A program made the position numbers and the translations under genes. 64,000 bases of DNA from Actinomycetes bacterium (lineage in GTDB: Bacteria > Actinomycetota > Acidimicrobiia > Acidimicrobiales > Acidimicrobiaceae). Shown here piece by piece: positions 27,181 to 37,952 of this stretch; within the stretch, counting starts at the first letter, position 1; each line of letters opens with the position of its first letter. The notes below the pieces were generated by a model. That model saw only the letters and a program-made list of their open reading frames with translations. It searched no databases and was not told where the DNA came from. The stretch covers positions 1 to 64,000 of the forward strand of contig JAKCDL010000004.1 in the NCBI GenBank assembly GCA_021841935.1, given 5' to 3'.

Positions 27181-27480
27181 TTAAGGGTTCACGGACTTTG
27201 CGCCTATCGGCACCATATCGAGCTTCGTCTTTGCCAAATAGGCGATCTCGTTTGGATTGTTCAAACGATTGATCTCGCTAGATAACTGGCGATTTTGATA
27301 CTGTAATGAGGCAAGCTGTGCCTTCGTGGAATTGACAAGTGCCCTTTCGGCTAGGTAACCGTTTATCGGCTTCCAAAGGAGTGCGAAGGCGACAAGGAGA
27401 GTGGCAACGAGAACAATTAGCCCCTTAACCGTCGCCGACTTTGACCTTTGAATCACCCTTGACTGCTGCATCGTTGACAA
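27181..27480 (-). CDS. ftsB: FtsB/DivIC-type septum formation initiator
   Basis: About 99 aa bitopic division protein. A short basic cytoplasmic N-terminus, one transmembrane helix (GLIVLVATLLVAFALLW), then an extracytoplasmic coiled coil (ALVNSTKAQLASLQYQNRQL...) and the family-typical end NPNEIAYLAKTKLDMVPIGAKSV. FtsB bridges FtsQ and FtsL in the divisome. The best start is a TTG at 27480 behind AGGTGG; an ATG at 27471 is the alternative. It follows eno, the conserved actinobacterial order; the usual DUF501 neighbour is missing here. Confidence 0.8.
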   Translation of the reverse strand: MSTMQQSRVIQRSKSATVKGLIVLVATLLVAFALLWKPINGYLAERALVNSTKAQLASLQYQNRQLSSEINRLNNPNEIAYLAKTKLDMVPIGAKSVNP

Positions 27481-27532
27481 GATTACCACCTAATTACAAC
27501 GATGCAACACTCAAAGGTTCTTTGCGCCTTGC

Positions 27533-28855
<1,323 letters not shown>

Positions 28856-29031
28856 CTACACCCTAACCGCCAAGGCAATATCGCCAAGTCGGGGCTGTAA
28901 AAATGACAAAATCCCGCTAGTCGGACGAACATTTTGCGCATCGAATTTGATCATAGATCTCTTTTGTTTGCTATCAATTGTTCAGCTAGAGGGTGCAGCT
29001 AGTAGTAGATTCGCACTTGTAGCTAAGCTAT

Positions 29032-30423
29032 CTACTTCGACTCGCTGTAGCGATGAGCAAACTTGATTGAGGCATCTTTTAGAGCGCTCTCAAGGTCCAC
29101 GCCGCGAATCTTTGATACTTCAGAGAGGAGCAGTAAAAGGTCACCAAAACCTTCTGCTTCAAGTGTTGAAAGCGGGCCGAGGTTTGAAAATGCTTGTTGA
29201 TACTCCTCGACATCCATAGGTCTATAGCCAAATGCACTCGCCTTTCGCAGCACCTTTGAACTAAATAGAAGTGCCGGCAGTGACTTTGGCACCGACTCGT
29301 CAGGCGATGAGATCTTCTTTTCGGTGCGTTTGATATCTTCCCAGTTGGAGGCGACTTCATCGACTCCAGAGACTTCAAGTCCTGCAAAGACGTGGGGGTG
29401 GCGGCGAATCAACTTATCACGGATTGCGCCCACGATATAGCCAAGATCGAAGTACCCTCCTTCTGCACCTAGAACTCCGTGAAATAGAACCTGTACCAAA
29501 AGGTCGCCGAGCTCTAAGGCTAATTCGTCGGCGGCATATTGAACGTCGCTCGACTCCAGGTCGCTATTTGCGTCTTTTGCAACTTCGCTCTCATAGGCGC
29601 CGATCGAATCGATAACTTCATACGCCTCCTCGATAAGGTGCTTCCCGAGCGATGTATGGGTCTGCTTTTGGTCCCATGGACATTCAAGTCGTAGTCGCTT
29701 TACAACTTCAAATAATTCATTGAAGTTCGCCGTCGTTGATCCAGTCAATGACCCAACATATAGAGAAGATAAGTGATCAAAGTCGAGATTTGCCAACTCA
29801 GAGAGGCTAACCTCACGCACTTGCTCATCTTCCATTCCGAGGTGGTGAAGGTAGACCAGTTTTTCGAATTCGAACTGATAGTTTGAGAGGCAGTCCGCTA
29901 CGATCATCGCAATCTCTTCGCTCCAGATTTGACTCAAAAGCAAGTTGCCAACTTGAAGCGATTCATCATTGACAAAGTCGATTGCATCAACCAAGCGGAG
30001 GCGTTGATTGAATGGATCGATCCCCAAGCGCAGAATCGCTAGATCGAAAAATGAAACTCCGGGCAAAATCTCAACGTCAGAGATCTCCTTCTTTATGGCT
30101 TCAACGGTAGCTTCAGCAAAGAGGGGAGAACCTGGAACCAGATATACATAATGACTATCGCTAGCGTCACCGCCGAGCGTTTCAACTAAATTCTTCACGA
30201 TCGACGAATAGAGAACGTCAAAGTCATCGACCGCTTCGTAGTAGTCGTCGAAGGATGAGTGCTCGATCGAATTGTGATCTAGCACCTCAATCATCTCATC
30301 AACACCAGGGTGCACATATGTCCTGAAAAAAACCACTTTGGCGCCGTAGATCGCATCCCAAGTCTCCTGGGTAACCTTGCCCGAGCCACCTGGACCAATA
30401 CCGCCGACAATTAGCTTCGCCAC
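29032..30423 (-). CDS. mazG: YabN-like tetrapyrrole methylase-MazG fusion NTP pyrophosphohydrolase
   Basis: 463 aa. Residues about 1-215 are a tetrapyrrole (SAM-dependent) methylase-like domain: GGIGPGGSGKVTQETW, VYLVPGSPLFAEATV and ILPGVSFFDLAI. Residues about 225-400 are a MazG domain: LRLECPWDQKQTH, the metal-binding EEAYEVIDSI and ELALELGDLLVQVLFH helices, and RHPHVFAG with NWEDIKRTEK. MazG hydrolyses non-canonical or excess NTPs to NMP and PPi. The architecture resembles Bacillus YabN. It sits between the SurA-like gene and eno. Confidence 0.85.
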   Translation of the reverse strand: MAKLIVGGIGPGGSGKVTQETWDAIYGAKVVFFRTYVHPGVDEMIEVLDHNSIEHSSFDDYYEAVDDFDVLYSSIVKNLVETLGGDASDSHYVYLVPGSPLFAEATVEAIKKEISDVEILPGVSFFDLAILRLGIDPFNQRLRLVDAIDFVNDESLQVGNLLLSQIWSEEIAMIVADCLSNYQFEFEKLVYLHHLGMEDEQVREVSLSELANLDFDHLSSLYVGSLTGSTTANFNELFEVVKRLRLECPWDQKQTHTSLGKHLIEEAYEVIDSIGAYESEVAKDANSDLESSDVQYAADELALELGDLLVQVLFHGVLGAEGGYFDLGYIVGAIRDKLIRRHPHVFAGLEVSGVDEVASNWEDIKRTEKKISSPDESVPKSLPALLFSSKVLRKASAFGYRPMDVEEYQQAFSNLGPLSTLEAEGFGDLLLLLSEVSKIRGVDLESALKDASIKFAHRYSESK

Positions 30424-30512
30424 TTAAAGAGGTCCTTTACATTGCAAAATTGACACTTAGTTATCAAGGAGTTACTGACTGCCCTTTTGAGTGACTCAAA
30501 GTGCGCCTAGAG

Positions 30513-31532
30513 CTAGGGGGCAGGTGTTGCTGGAGCCGCAATATTGAGGCCCGATACGCTAGCGGAGAAAGTTCCATACTGCGGGTTGACCGATACATTA
30601 GCACTCTTTGCAGCTCCCGCTACAAAGGCATTCACCACCGCTCCACCCGTAGTACCTAGCTTGGTCGTTGCAATCGCTGCCAATGACTGCGAGAAGGATA
30701 GCTGGGTTCTCGATGTCACTAAAGGTATCGAGTAACCACTTCCAACTGCAACGATAGGAAGTGGCTTGTTGATAGGTCCGGTCTTGATCTCGTTGGCAAA
30801 TGATGCACCAAAGGAGGATGAAAATTGACTCGGCAGAGCACAGCCTATATATCCGCCATTTTGAGCAGTAGTTGAATCTGCTGAGCTCGTTCGAGCTAGA
30901 ACTGGAAAGCTTGAACCAGAATTTAACTTCGCAAGGATCGAATTTGCAGCAGAAGCCGACGATGAGAGGATGTGGGCTGCACAGATGTTGACATAGTCGC
31001 TCAAATGAGAGTTGTAGTAGCTTTGAAGCGTTGGAAGCGAGAAGTCGGTCTTAGTCAAGCTTCCCTCAATCGTTATTAGCGCTGCGTAGTCATCTATGAC
31101 CTCTAACTGGTAACTCTTGGGAAATGCATCGAAGATCGTCGGTCCACCGTAGCTTGTTATCGCTAGTGCCGTACCAACCGTAACTTGATCAGATCCAACC
31201 TTCGTACCGCTTTTGGCTAGAGCCTGCTTGATCAAGTCAAAGGTTATTCGTCTTTGAAGTACCTTATCCACAAAGGCGGTAGACAGAACCGACTTTGGAG
31301 AGGCTGAAAGAGGATTTTCAACAGAAGATCCTGTTGATGCAGAGGTCAATTGCTTTATGAATTGGCTATTGCCAAGGAGGGCATTGAGCTCAGTATTTAG
31401 CTGAGACTGAGTTATGACTTGACTTCCGATCTGTGCCGCAACTGGAGAGTACGAACAAGCAGCAAGGGTGGTAGAGGCCCCCAAGAGGGCGACGACTGGA
31501 ACGACTCGGTTACGTATCTTCTTAGCTGACAT
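30513..31532 (-). CDS. SurA/PrsA-like peptidyl-prolyl isomerase lipoprotein
   Basis: About 339 aa exported foldase. A basic N-terminus and hydrophobic stretch end in a lipobox TLAAC, so lipid anchoring outside the membrane is expected. A SurA_N-like helical region follows (QIGSQVITQSQLNTEL). The parvulin-like domain is suggested by the stretch ICAAHILSSSASAANSIL followed by FPVLARTSSAD and NGGYIGC, the usual PPIC layout. Ser/Ala-rich throughout. The ATG of MSAKKIRN is chosen since the upstream extension is not signal-like. In the conserved mfd-mazG interval actinobacteria often carry such a gene. Confidence 0.75.
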   Translation of the reverse strand: MSAKKIRNRVVPVVALLGASTTLAACSYSPVAAQIGSQVITQSQLNTELNALLGNSQFIKQLTSASTGSSVENPLSASPKSVLSTAFVDKVLQRRITFDLIKQALAKSGTKVGSDQVTVGTALAITSYGGPTIFDAFPKSYQLEVIDDYAALITIEGSLTKTDFSLPTLQSYYNSHLSDYVNICAAHILSSSASAANSILAKLNSGSSFPVLARTSSADSTTAQNGGYIGCALPSQFSSSFGASFANEIKTGPINKPLPIVAVGSGYSIPLVTSRTQLSFSQSLAAIATTKLGTTGGAVVNAFVAGAAKSANVSVNPQYGTFSASVSGLNIAAPATPAP

Positions 31533-31656
31533 CGATAAATTTGCTCTTCTCAAAATCGGACTGCTTCCATTACATGCCAACGTGGCAACTTGGGGTGGTG
31601 TTCGACGCCGGAGAATTATCCATGTCAACCCTCAAACACCAACAACCACTTTACTA

Positions 31657-32208
31657 TCAACCGTTTCCTGGGTCTAACTCGAGGTCTAAGGCTGCGATAA
31701 AGGTGTCAATCGCAGAGGAGAATGTGGCAAAGGCCTCGGTATAGTCACCGTGCTTTTGCAGCTCTGTTATTGCCATATGAATCGCAAGAGAAACGCCAAT
31801 CAAGATCTCGTGAATTTGAGCGAAGGTCTCTACTGCAATCTCTTCAACATCGGGATCGTCGAGATCGTCAATGCCGGCAACCATCATGCTTGAGCAAACT
31901 TCGACCATTGAATCTTCGAAGTGGTACGAGGCAGAACCTGGAATCGACCCCTTGTTGATCTCATTTAGTAACTTCAGAAGGTCGATATGAAGGCTCTCGG
32001 CTACCGGGACTTCAAAGACCACCGAAACTAACGCTTGGTCACTCTCGATTGAAAGAGTCACTACATATCCAAGCTCGAGACTCTCAGTCGTTACTCCCCC
32101 CATACAAGTAGACGTATCCTCGCCCTCTTCGATCGTCCAGCCGGACTCACTTAGAAATCGGATCAGGGATGTGGCATAGGGCGTGTAGTACTTCTCTGAC
32201 TCTTCCAT
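31657..32208 (-). CDS. YbjN-like acidic protein between mfd and the SurA-like gene
   Basis: About 183 aa, strongly acidic, no membrane segment. The pattern (LIRFLSESGWTIEEGED, VVTLSIESDQALVSVVFEVPV, LLKLLNEINKG, helical C-terminus) resembles the YbjN / bacterial sensory-transduction regulator fold, a chaperone-like alpha/beta sandwich. The ATG is preceded by CTGGAG. The function is unknown; family assignment is tentative. Confidence 0.55.
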   Translation of the reverse strand: MEESEKYYTPYATSLIRFLSESGWTIEEGEDTSTCMGGVTTESLELGYVVTLSIESDQALVSVVFEVPVAESLHIDLLKLLNEINKGSIPGSASYHFEDSMVEVCSSMMVAGIDDLDDPDVEEIAVETFAQIHEILIGVSLAIHMAITELQKHGDYTEAFATFSSAIDTFIAALDLELDPGNG

Positions 32209-32274
32209 TTTTTCTCCAGTTTCACGTCTCATCAAGTATCAAAGACTACGACTACTCTGCACGCCAAGCGATAA

Positions 32275-35200
32275 CTACTTCGACCTACTAATAATAAGGT
32301 CTAGAAGCTCTTTTGTCGTCGCAAGCACCTCATGGCCTGCGCCGCAATCGATATCTAAAGTTGAGCTCTTATCGCGGAAGCTAACAGACCGAAAGCGTCG
32401 CTTTAGATTTGCCATTACACTCGCCGGAACGGTCGCTCCCACCAAAGCGATTTTGAGTGAAGTATCAAACGAAGAGGACTTCTTCGATACTTTCAGTTCG
32501 CTCAAACCAAGGCTAGTGGCTCTATTTCGAATCTTAGTAATTTCACCGAGGACCAAAAGAGGCTCGGGAGTCGGTCCAAAACGGTCCGACAACCCCGAAA
32601 TTGTACTATCGACAGCACCATCGTCCTTGCAGTCGGCTAGCTCCTTATAGGCCTCTAAGCGGAGATCCTCCTTTTCGATATACTCCGGCGGAATCGAAGC
32701 ACTCAACGGAATTTCAATCCTGCACTCTGGAATTACAGGAGTCTCTTCGCCATTCAAAAAGTCAATCGCCTCTTTTACCAATTTGACGTAGAGGTCGTAG
32801 CCAACGGCTGCTACGTGGCCACTTTGGCTCTGACCAAGCAGACTTCCCGCTCCTCGAATTTCAAGGTCACGCATCGCAATTTTGAAGCCAGAGCCAAGCT
32901 CTACTGCTTCACCAATTGTCTTCAACCTCTCATAGGCCTCATCGGTCAACTTGCGATTCGGCGTATGGAAAAGGTACGCATATGCCTTGACCCCGGCCCT
33001 TCCCACTCGACCACGAAGTTGATGCAATTGGCCTAGGCCAAGATTCTCGGCTCGATTTACTACCAGAGTGTTAACTGTTGGCATGTCGATACCGGACTCA
33101 ATGATTGTGGTACAGACGAGAACGTCATAGTTTCCCCTCCAAAAGTCATCAACGACTCTCTCTAGGAGATTTTCATCCATCTGACCATGAGCCACCGCAA
33201 TCCTAGCCTCGGGGACTAAAGTAGCAAGGCGCATAGCTACCTGATCGATATCCATGACTCTGTTGTGGACGTAGAAGACCTGCCCTTCGCGCAAAAGCTC
33301 TCGACGAATAGCCTCAACAACTGCACCTTCGTCATATCCCCCAACGTAGGTCATAATCGGTTGTCTAGCACCAGGTGGCGTGGTTAGAAGAGAGAGATCC
33401 CTCAATCCCGTTAGTGACATCTCGAGGGTTCGAGGAATAGGAGTTGCACTCATCGTGAGGACGTCGACATTTACCGACATCGATTTGATCAACTCCTTAT
33501 GGTTTACACCAAAGCGCTGCTCTTCATCGACGACCAAAAGACCAAGATTCGAAAACTTGACATCCTTTGACAAAAGACGATGTGTGCCAATGATTACGTC
33601 TACTTCACCTCTGGCTAACGCCGACAGTATCTCTCTTACCTCTTGGGGACTTTGAAAACGAGAGACCACTTCTACTCGCAACGGGAAGGGGGCAAATCGC
33701 TCCGAGAAGGTAGCGTAGTGCTGATGCGCCAGTAGGGTTGTCGGAACTAAAACTGCCACTTGTTTTGAAGATTGAGTAGCTTTGAAGGCAGCCCTGATCG
33801 CAACTTCTGTCTTACCAAAGCCAACGTCACCACAGATCAGGCGATCCATGGGCCTCTCGGACTCCATGTCATCCTTTACCATCTCGATAGCCTTAGCTTG
33901 ATCTCTCGTAAGGGTGAAAGGAAACTGATCCTCCATCTCACGCTGCCACTCATTATCTTCTGCGAAGATAAACCCCTTGCTAGCCTGGCGCTTTTGATAG
34001 AGGAGTACTAACTCTTGTGCAACCCTCTCGACCGAAGCCTTTACCTTGGCCTTGGTCTTTTGCCAATCAGAGCCTCCTAGGCGGCTCAGAGTTGGGCTCT
34101 CGCCACCGCTATAGGGCGTGAGGGCACCCATTTGATCTGTTGGTATAAATAGCTTTCCGCTATCGCGATACTCGATTTCGAGATAATCTCGCTCGACGTT
34201 AGCGATAGATCGCCTTACTATCCCTAAGTACCTGCCAACGCCGTGAAACTCATGGACGACGTATCCGCCGACTTTGAGATCATCGAAGAATGAGGTTGTA
34301 TTTCTAGCACTTCCTTGGGCATATATTGAAGTGCGCTTTGCCCGTCGGCCAGCTAAGTCGGCGGTTCCCATGACGACTAGCGAGGCGCTATGGCACCGAA
34401 AGCCAACCTCTAGGTCACTCAAGTAGACGCCAACGCCCTTCTTTGCGCCACTCATCAAGGCATCGAAGTCACTGCGATTACGAACCGCAAAGGCACCAAC
34501 GCCTTCATCCTTCAAAGAGGCGATGATACGATTAGCTGAATATGGTGCATCGGTAGAGATCAACACCCTAGCTTTAGCGGCAAGGTCACTCCGTATCGAA
34601 GTTACGATCGATTCACTTCGGTGATCGGGAAGCGAGGCCGAGACGAACGGAAGTTCAACCTCCCCCTTCATTGAATTCATAACTCGGTCGACTACGTTTA
34701 GATTGCCTCTTGTTAAAACTTCAGCTAAATCGACATACAGTGAGACATCCTCAGTTTCAACCTGCCACGTGGGAGCTAGGGCGGCAATAAGCGCCTTCTC
34801 CTCCTCTATGATCGCTAGAGTTCTCTCGGCGACGCGAGCACGATCGGAGATTAAGACAAGATCGTCATTAGACAGTAGGTCGAAGATCGAATCGCTAAAG
34901 TCGTCGATAAAGGGGACGAAAGACTCCATTCCCTCAAAAAACCCCTCATTCGCAAAGCGCTCTACAACTGAATTGAGGTGCTCGCTGGAGCCAATTCTCT
35001 CAATGAGAGAGTCAACCATAGTTGGGTCGGGTCGAACTTCACGAACGGGATAGATCGAAAGCTCATCGATGGGATTGATCGCCAATTGATCAACGAGGGA
35101 AAATTCGACTAAGCGATCCACCTCATCACCGAAGAGATCTACTCTTACGGGTAATGCTCTAGCTGGTGGAAACAGATCGACTATAGATCCTCTAACGGAA

Positions 35201-35745
35201 AATTCCCCAGGCCCCTCGACTTGATAGACGCGCGTAAATCCAAATGCGGCAAGGTCTCTCGCTAGCTTGTCTCGATCGATCTCTCCACCAACTCGAACTT
35301 CAACCGGGTCGAATTTATATTGATCAACTTTGATCTTTTGAGCTACACCTCGAGCCGTCGCTACAACTACCAAGGGGCGAACCTTTTGGCGCCTATGCCT
35401 ATTTGAAAGGTGCCAAATGGCTCTTGATCGAGCAGCCATAGCTTCGAGGCGTGGCGAGATACGCTCAAATGGTAATGTGTCCCAGCTCGGAAGAGTCAAA
35501 ACGTCAAAACGGTGGGAAAATTCGCGCAGGTCAAAGACTAAAGTCTCGACATCTGCAAGGGTGGGAACTACGACTAGAAGTGCACTGGTCGGCGATAGAT
35601 CGCCGACTAAGTGGTCAATGGCAAATGGGAAGCCACCCTCTGAGACAGCAAAGTCCGGTAGCGCCTTAGCCTTTAGTGGTGAAAAGACATTTCGCGCCTT
35701 GAGGTGCTTTGCAATACTGTCGGTAATTACCGCGTTAGTTGCCAT
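32275..35745 (-). CDS. mfd: Transcription-repair coupling factor Mfd
   Basis: 1156 aa, normal length. It displaces RNA polymerase stalled at lesions and recruits UvrA. Domains in order: UvrB-homology region (about 1-330, containing SALLVVVPTLADVETL and the SWDTLPFERISP segment), RNA-polymerase-interacting domain (GGYVVHEFHGVGRYLG, about 490-560), RecG-like helicase motor with Walker A CGDVGFGKTEVA (about 635), motif II VVDEEQRFG, SATPIPRTLEMSL, motif VI QLRGRVGRAG, and a C-terminal TRCF domain. Starts inside the end of pth (11-base overlap), implying coupled expression. Confidence 0.95.
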   Translation of the reverse strand: MATNAVITDSIAKHLKARNVFSPLKAKALPDFAVSEGGFPFAIDHLVGDLSPTSALLVVVPTLADVETLVFDLREFSHRFDVLTLPSWDTLPFERISPRLEAMAARSRAIWHLSNRHRRQKVRPLVVVATARGVAQKIKVDQYKFDPVEVRVGGEIDRDKLARDLAAFGFTRVYQVEGPGEFSVRGSIVDLFPPARALPVRVDLFGDEVDRLVEFSLVDQLAINPIDELSIYPVREVRPDPTMVDSLIERIGSSEHLNSVVERFANEGFFEGMESFVPFIDDFSDSIFDLLSNDDLVLISDRARVAERTLAIIEEEKALIAALAPTWQVETEDVSLYVDLAEVLTRGNLNVVDRVMNSMKGEVELPFVSASLPDHRSESIVTSIRSDLAAKARVLISTDAPYSANRIIASLKDEGVGAFAVRNRSDFDALMSGAKKGVGVYLSDLEVGFRCHSASLVVMGTADLAGRRAKRTSIYAQGSARNTTSFFDDLKVGGYVVHEFHGVGRYLGIVRRSIANVERDYLEIEYRDSGKLFIPTDQMGALTPYSGGESPTLSRLGGSDWQKTKAKVKASVERVAQELVLLYQKRQASKGFIFAEDNEWQREMEDQFPFTLTRDQAKAIEMVKDDMESERPMDRLICGDVGFGKTEVAIRAAFKATQSSKQVAVLVPTTLLAHQHYATFSERFAPFPLRVEVVSRFQSPQEVREILSALARGEVDVIIGTHRLLSKDVKFSNLGLLVVDEEQRFGVNHKELIKSMSVNVDVLTMSATPIPRTLEMSLTGLRDLSLLTTPPGARQPIMTYVGGYDEGAVVEAIRRELLREGQVFYVHNRVMDIDQVAMRLATLVPEARIAVAHGQMDENLLERVVDDFWRGNYDVLVCTTIIESGIDMPTVNTLVVNRAENLGLGQLHQLRGRVGRAGVKAYAYLFHTPNRKLTDEAYERLKTIGEAVELGSGFKIAMRDLEIRGAGSLLGQSQSGHVAAVGYDLYVKLVKEAIDFLNGEETPVIPECRIEIPLSASIPPEYIEKEDLRLEAYKELADCKDDGAVDSTISGLSDRFGPTPEPLLVLGEITKIRNRATSLGLSELKVSKKSSSFDTSLKIALVGATVPASVMANLKRRFRSVSFRDKSSTLDIDCGAGHEVLATTKELLDLIISRSK

Positions 35746-36313
35746 TTATTTCGTTCATTGCGATATCTACACCCTTGTCGAGAATCAGATTTACCGCATC
35801 GCTAGCAACTTCAAGAGCCACGTTGAGACTATCTCTCTCGCTGGGCTTGAGTCGCTCTAAGACGTAGTCACGTACTTGGTGGCCACCCGTAGGTCTGCCG
35901 ATGCCGATTCTAACCCTCACAAAGTCACTTGAATTTGCAGAGGCGACTATGGAAGTCAAGCCCCTGTGGCCAGCAACACCACCTCCACGCTTGACTTTTA
36001 CTACTCCTGGTGGAAGGTCAAGCTCGTCGTGGACGACTACGAGATCTTCAAGGCTTTTGAGTTTGTACCTCTTGGCGAGCCCGGTGAGGGCTCGGCCAGA
36101 GTCATTCATGAAGGTCTGTGGCAATGCAAAGGCGATCAAGTTCGATATATCTTGTTCTTCGGCAAGTAAGCTGTGACTCCTTAAAGAAGGGATCATCTTC
36201 AGCCCACGCTTTTCAGCGGCCATCTTAACGGCAACCGCCCCTAAATTATGGCGAGTACCTTCGAATTCACGCCCCGGATTACCGAGGCCCATAACGACCC
36301 TAACGTGTCGCAA
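35735..36313 (-). CDS. pth: Peptidyl-tRNA hydrolase
   Basis: 192 aa, recycles tRNA from drop-off peptidyl-tRNA. Seen: VVMGLGNPGREFEGTRHNLG with the catalytic His, FALPQTFMNDSGRAL with the substrate Asn, VVHDELDLPPG with the catalytic Asp, and the GGGVAGHRGLTSI segment with RVRIGIGRP. The start is a TTG 6 bases after AAGGA; no family-like ATG exists upstream. Lies 9 bases after rplY, and its end overlaps mfd. Confidence 0.93.
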   Translation of the reverse strand: MRHVRVVMGLGNPGREFEGTRHNLGAVAVKMAAEKRGLKMIPSLRSHSLLAEEQDISNLIAFALPQTFMNDSGRALTGLAKRYKLKSLEDLVVVHDELDLPPGVVKVKRGGGVAGHRGLTSIVASANSSDFVRVRIGIGRPTGGHQVRDYVLERLKPSERDSLNVALEVASDAVNLILDKGVDIAMNEINGN

Positions 36314-36322
36314 AGTACATCC

Positions 36323-36856
36323 TTATTCGCTAGCGACCACTTCGGAGGTTACTGCAACAACTGCATCTGGATCACTCGCCAACGTTACACCCTTTGGTAA
36401 AGTCAGGCCCGAAGCAGTAAGTTGTCCATCGACAAGCTGCTCAGCTGTGATCTCAATCGAAGCCGGTATCGAAGAAGTCGAGCCAGACAACTCAACTTGA
36501 CCGACGTTTAGGTTGACACCCTCACCTGCAACGAGTGCTACGGTTACCGTAACTTGCTGATCAGCAGAGAGGAGTTGGAAGTCAATGTGTAGGAGATTAC
36601 GACGTACTGGGTGACGCTGAATCTCTTTTACAAGAGTTGCCTTGGTCTCGCCCCCAAGATCGATCTCCACGATTGACCCTACAACCTTACGGTGGGCGAC
36701 GAGAGCATTTAGCTCACGTGCGTCGACGGCTAGTGAGATCGGCTCCATTCCCTTACCATAGAGGGATCCAGGCACTAGTCCTTCGTTACGAAGGCGACTC
36801 GACGATCGGCTTCCTTCAACTCTTCCTACAACAGCTTTGAGAAGCAACTCAGACAC
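36323..36856 (-). CDS. rplY: 50S ribosomal protein L25 (Ctc/TL5 long form)
   Basis: 177 aa, the long two-domain form. An N-terminal 5S-rRNA-binding domain (RNEGLVPGSLYGKG, HPVRRNLLHIDFQLL) is followed by the beta-barrel TL5/Ctc domain (VTVTVALVAGEGVNL, VDGQLTASGLTLPKGVTLASDPDAVVAVTSE). The order prs-rplY-pth is conserved in many bacteria. Confidence 0.93.
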   Translation of the reverse strand: MSELLLKAVVGRVEGSRSSSRLRNEGLVPGSLYGKGMEPISLAVDARELNALVAHRKVVGSIVEIDLGGETKATLVKEIQRHPVRRNLLHIDFQLLSADQQVTVTVALVAGEGVNLNVGQVELSGSTSSIPASIEITAEQLVDGQLTASGLTLPKGVTLASDPDAVVAVTSEVVASE

Positions 36857-36978
36857 GTGACACCAACCTACTTACATTAAAAACCTGGAAGTCTTCGAAT
36901 AAGACCCTAAAAGTAACTCAAGACAGCATAATAGCTCAGCTACGTCTCGCTTCATCCAAAGAAGCGATTGTGCCTCAC

Positions 36979-37950
36979 TTAGGAGAGATTTTCGCCACCA
37001 AAGATATCTGAGACCGACGAGTCCTCGAAGACCGCCCCAATAGCCGCCGCTATTACTGACGCAACAGAGAGCACTTCTAGCTTCGCAATCTTCCGTTCGG
37101 GAGGTAGTGGCAATGTATTGGTAATAACGACTTTGGAGATAGACGAGTCATTCAATCTTTGAGTGGCTGGGTCTGAGAGAATTCCATGCGTAGCCATAGC
37201 CCAAACCTCTGCAGCTCCTTGCTTCATTAGAAGCTCAGCTGCGGCACAAATAGTACCTGCCGTATCGATCATGTCGTCGATGATGACGCATCTTTTACCT
37301 GAGACGTCGCCAACGACGTCAAGGGCTTCGACTACGTTAGCCTGACCCTTTGGCCTGCGCTTATGGACAAAGGCTAACTCCATGTCCAGATATTGCGAGA
37401 ACCTTGATGCAACTTTTACTCGTCCGGCATCTGGAGCCACGATGACGGTGTCCGGTGTGCAATTTGCCTTTAGGTAGTCGATCAGTACCGGCATTGCAGT
37501 TAAGTGATCGACAGGCCCATCAAAAAACCCTTGTATCTGGCCCGAGTGAAGATCGAGGGTAATTATTCGATCTGCACCCGCCGTTGCCAATATATCGGCA
37601 ACTAATTTGGCGGTAATAGGCTCTCGTCCTGAAGCCTTTCGATCCTGCCTCGAATATCCATAGTACGGACAAACTGCTGTAATTCGCTTAGCCGACGCTC
37701 GCTTAGCGGCGTCGATCATATTCAACTGCTCGAAGATCGCCGAATTCACAGGCCGCGCATGCGACTGAATAATAAAGATATCCTTACCGCGTATCGACTC
37801 TCCGAATCTACAGTAGATCTCACCGTCGGCAAATTCTCTAAGGTCAACACTTCCGAGCGGAACATCCAGGTGAAGCGCAACTTCAGCCGCTAACTGGGGA
37901 TGACTACGACCTGAGTAGATCTCTAAACGCTTACGAGGTACTAACTCCAC
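36979..37950 (-). CDS. prs: Ribose-phosphate pyrophosphokinase
   Basis: 323 aa, makes PRPP from ribose-5-phosphate and ATP for nucleotide, His and Trp synthesis. Seen: FADGEIYCRFGESIRGKDIFIIQS, PYYGYSRQDRKASGREPITAKLVA, metal/phosphate segment DLHSGQIQGFFDGPVDHL, VVAPDAGRVKVA, and the PRPP loop CVIIDDMIDTAGT. The start is a GTG only 2 bases after the glmU stop, with GGAG 8 bases upstream of it inside glmU, so the two are coupled. Confidence 0.94.
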   Translation of the reverse strand: MELVPRKRLEIYSGRSHPQLAAEVALHLDVPLGSVDLREFADGEIYCRFGESIRGKDIFIIQSHARPVNSAIFEQLNMIDAAKRASAKRITAVCPYYGYSRQDRKASGREPITAKLVADILATAGADRIITLDLHSGQIQGFFDGPVDHLTAMPVLIDYLKANCTPDTVIVAPDAGRVKVASRFSQYLDMELAFVHKRRPKGQANVVEALDVVGDVSGKRCVIIDDMIDTAGTICAAAELLMKQGAAEVWAMATHGILSDPATQRLNDSSISKVVITNTLPLPPERKIAKLEVLSVASVIAAAIGAVFEDSSVSDIFGGENLS

Positions 37951-37952
37951 TT

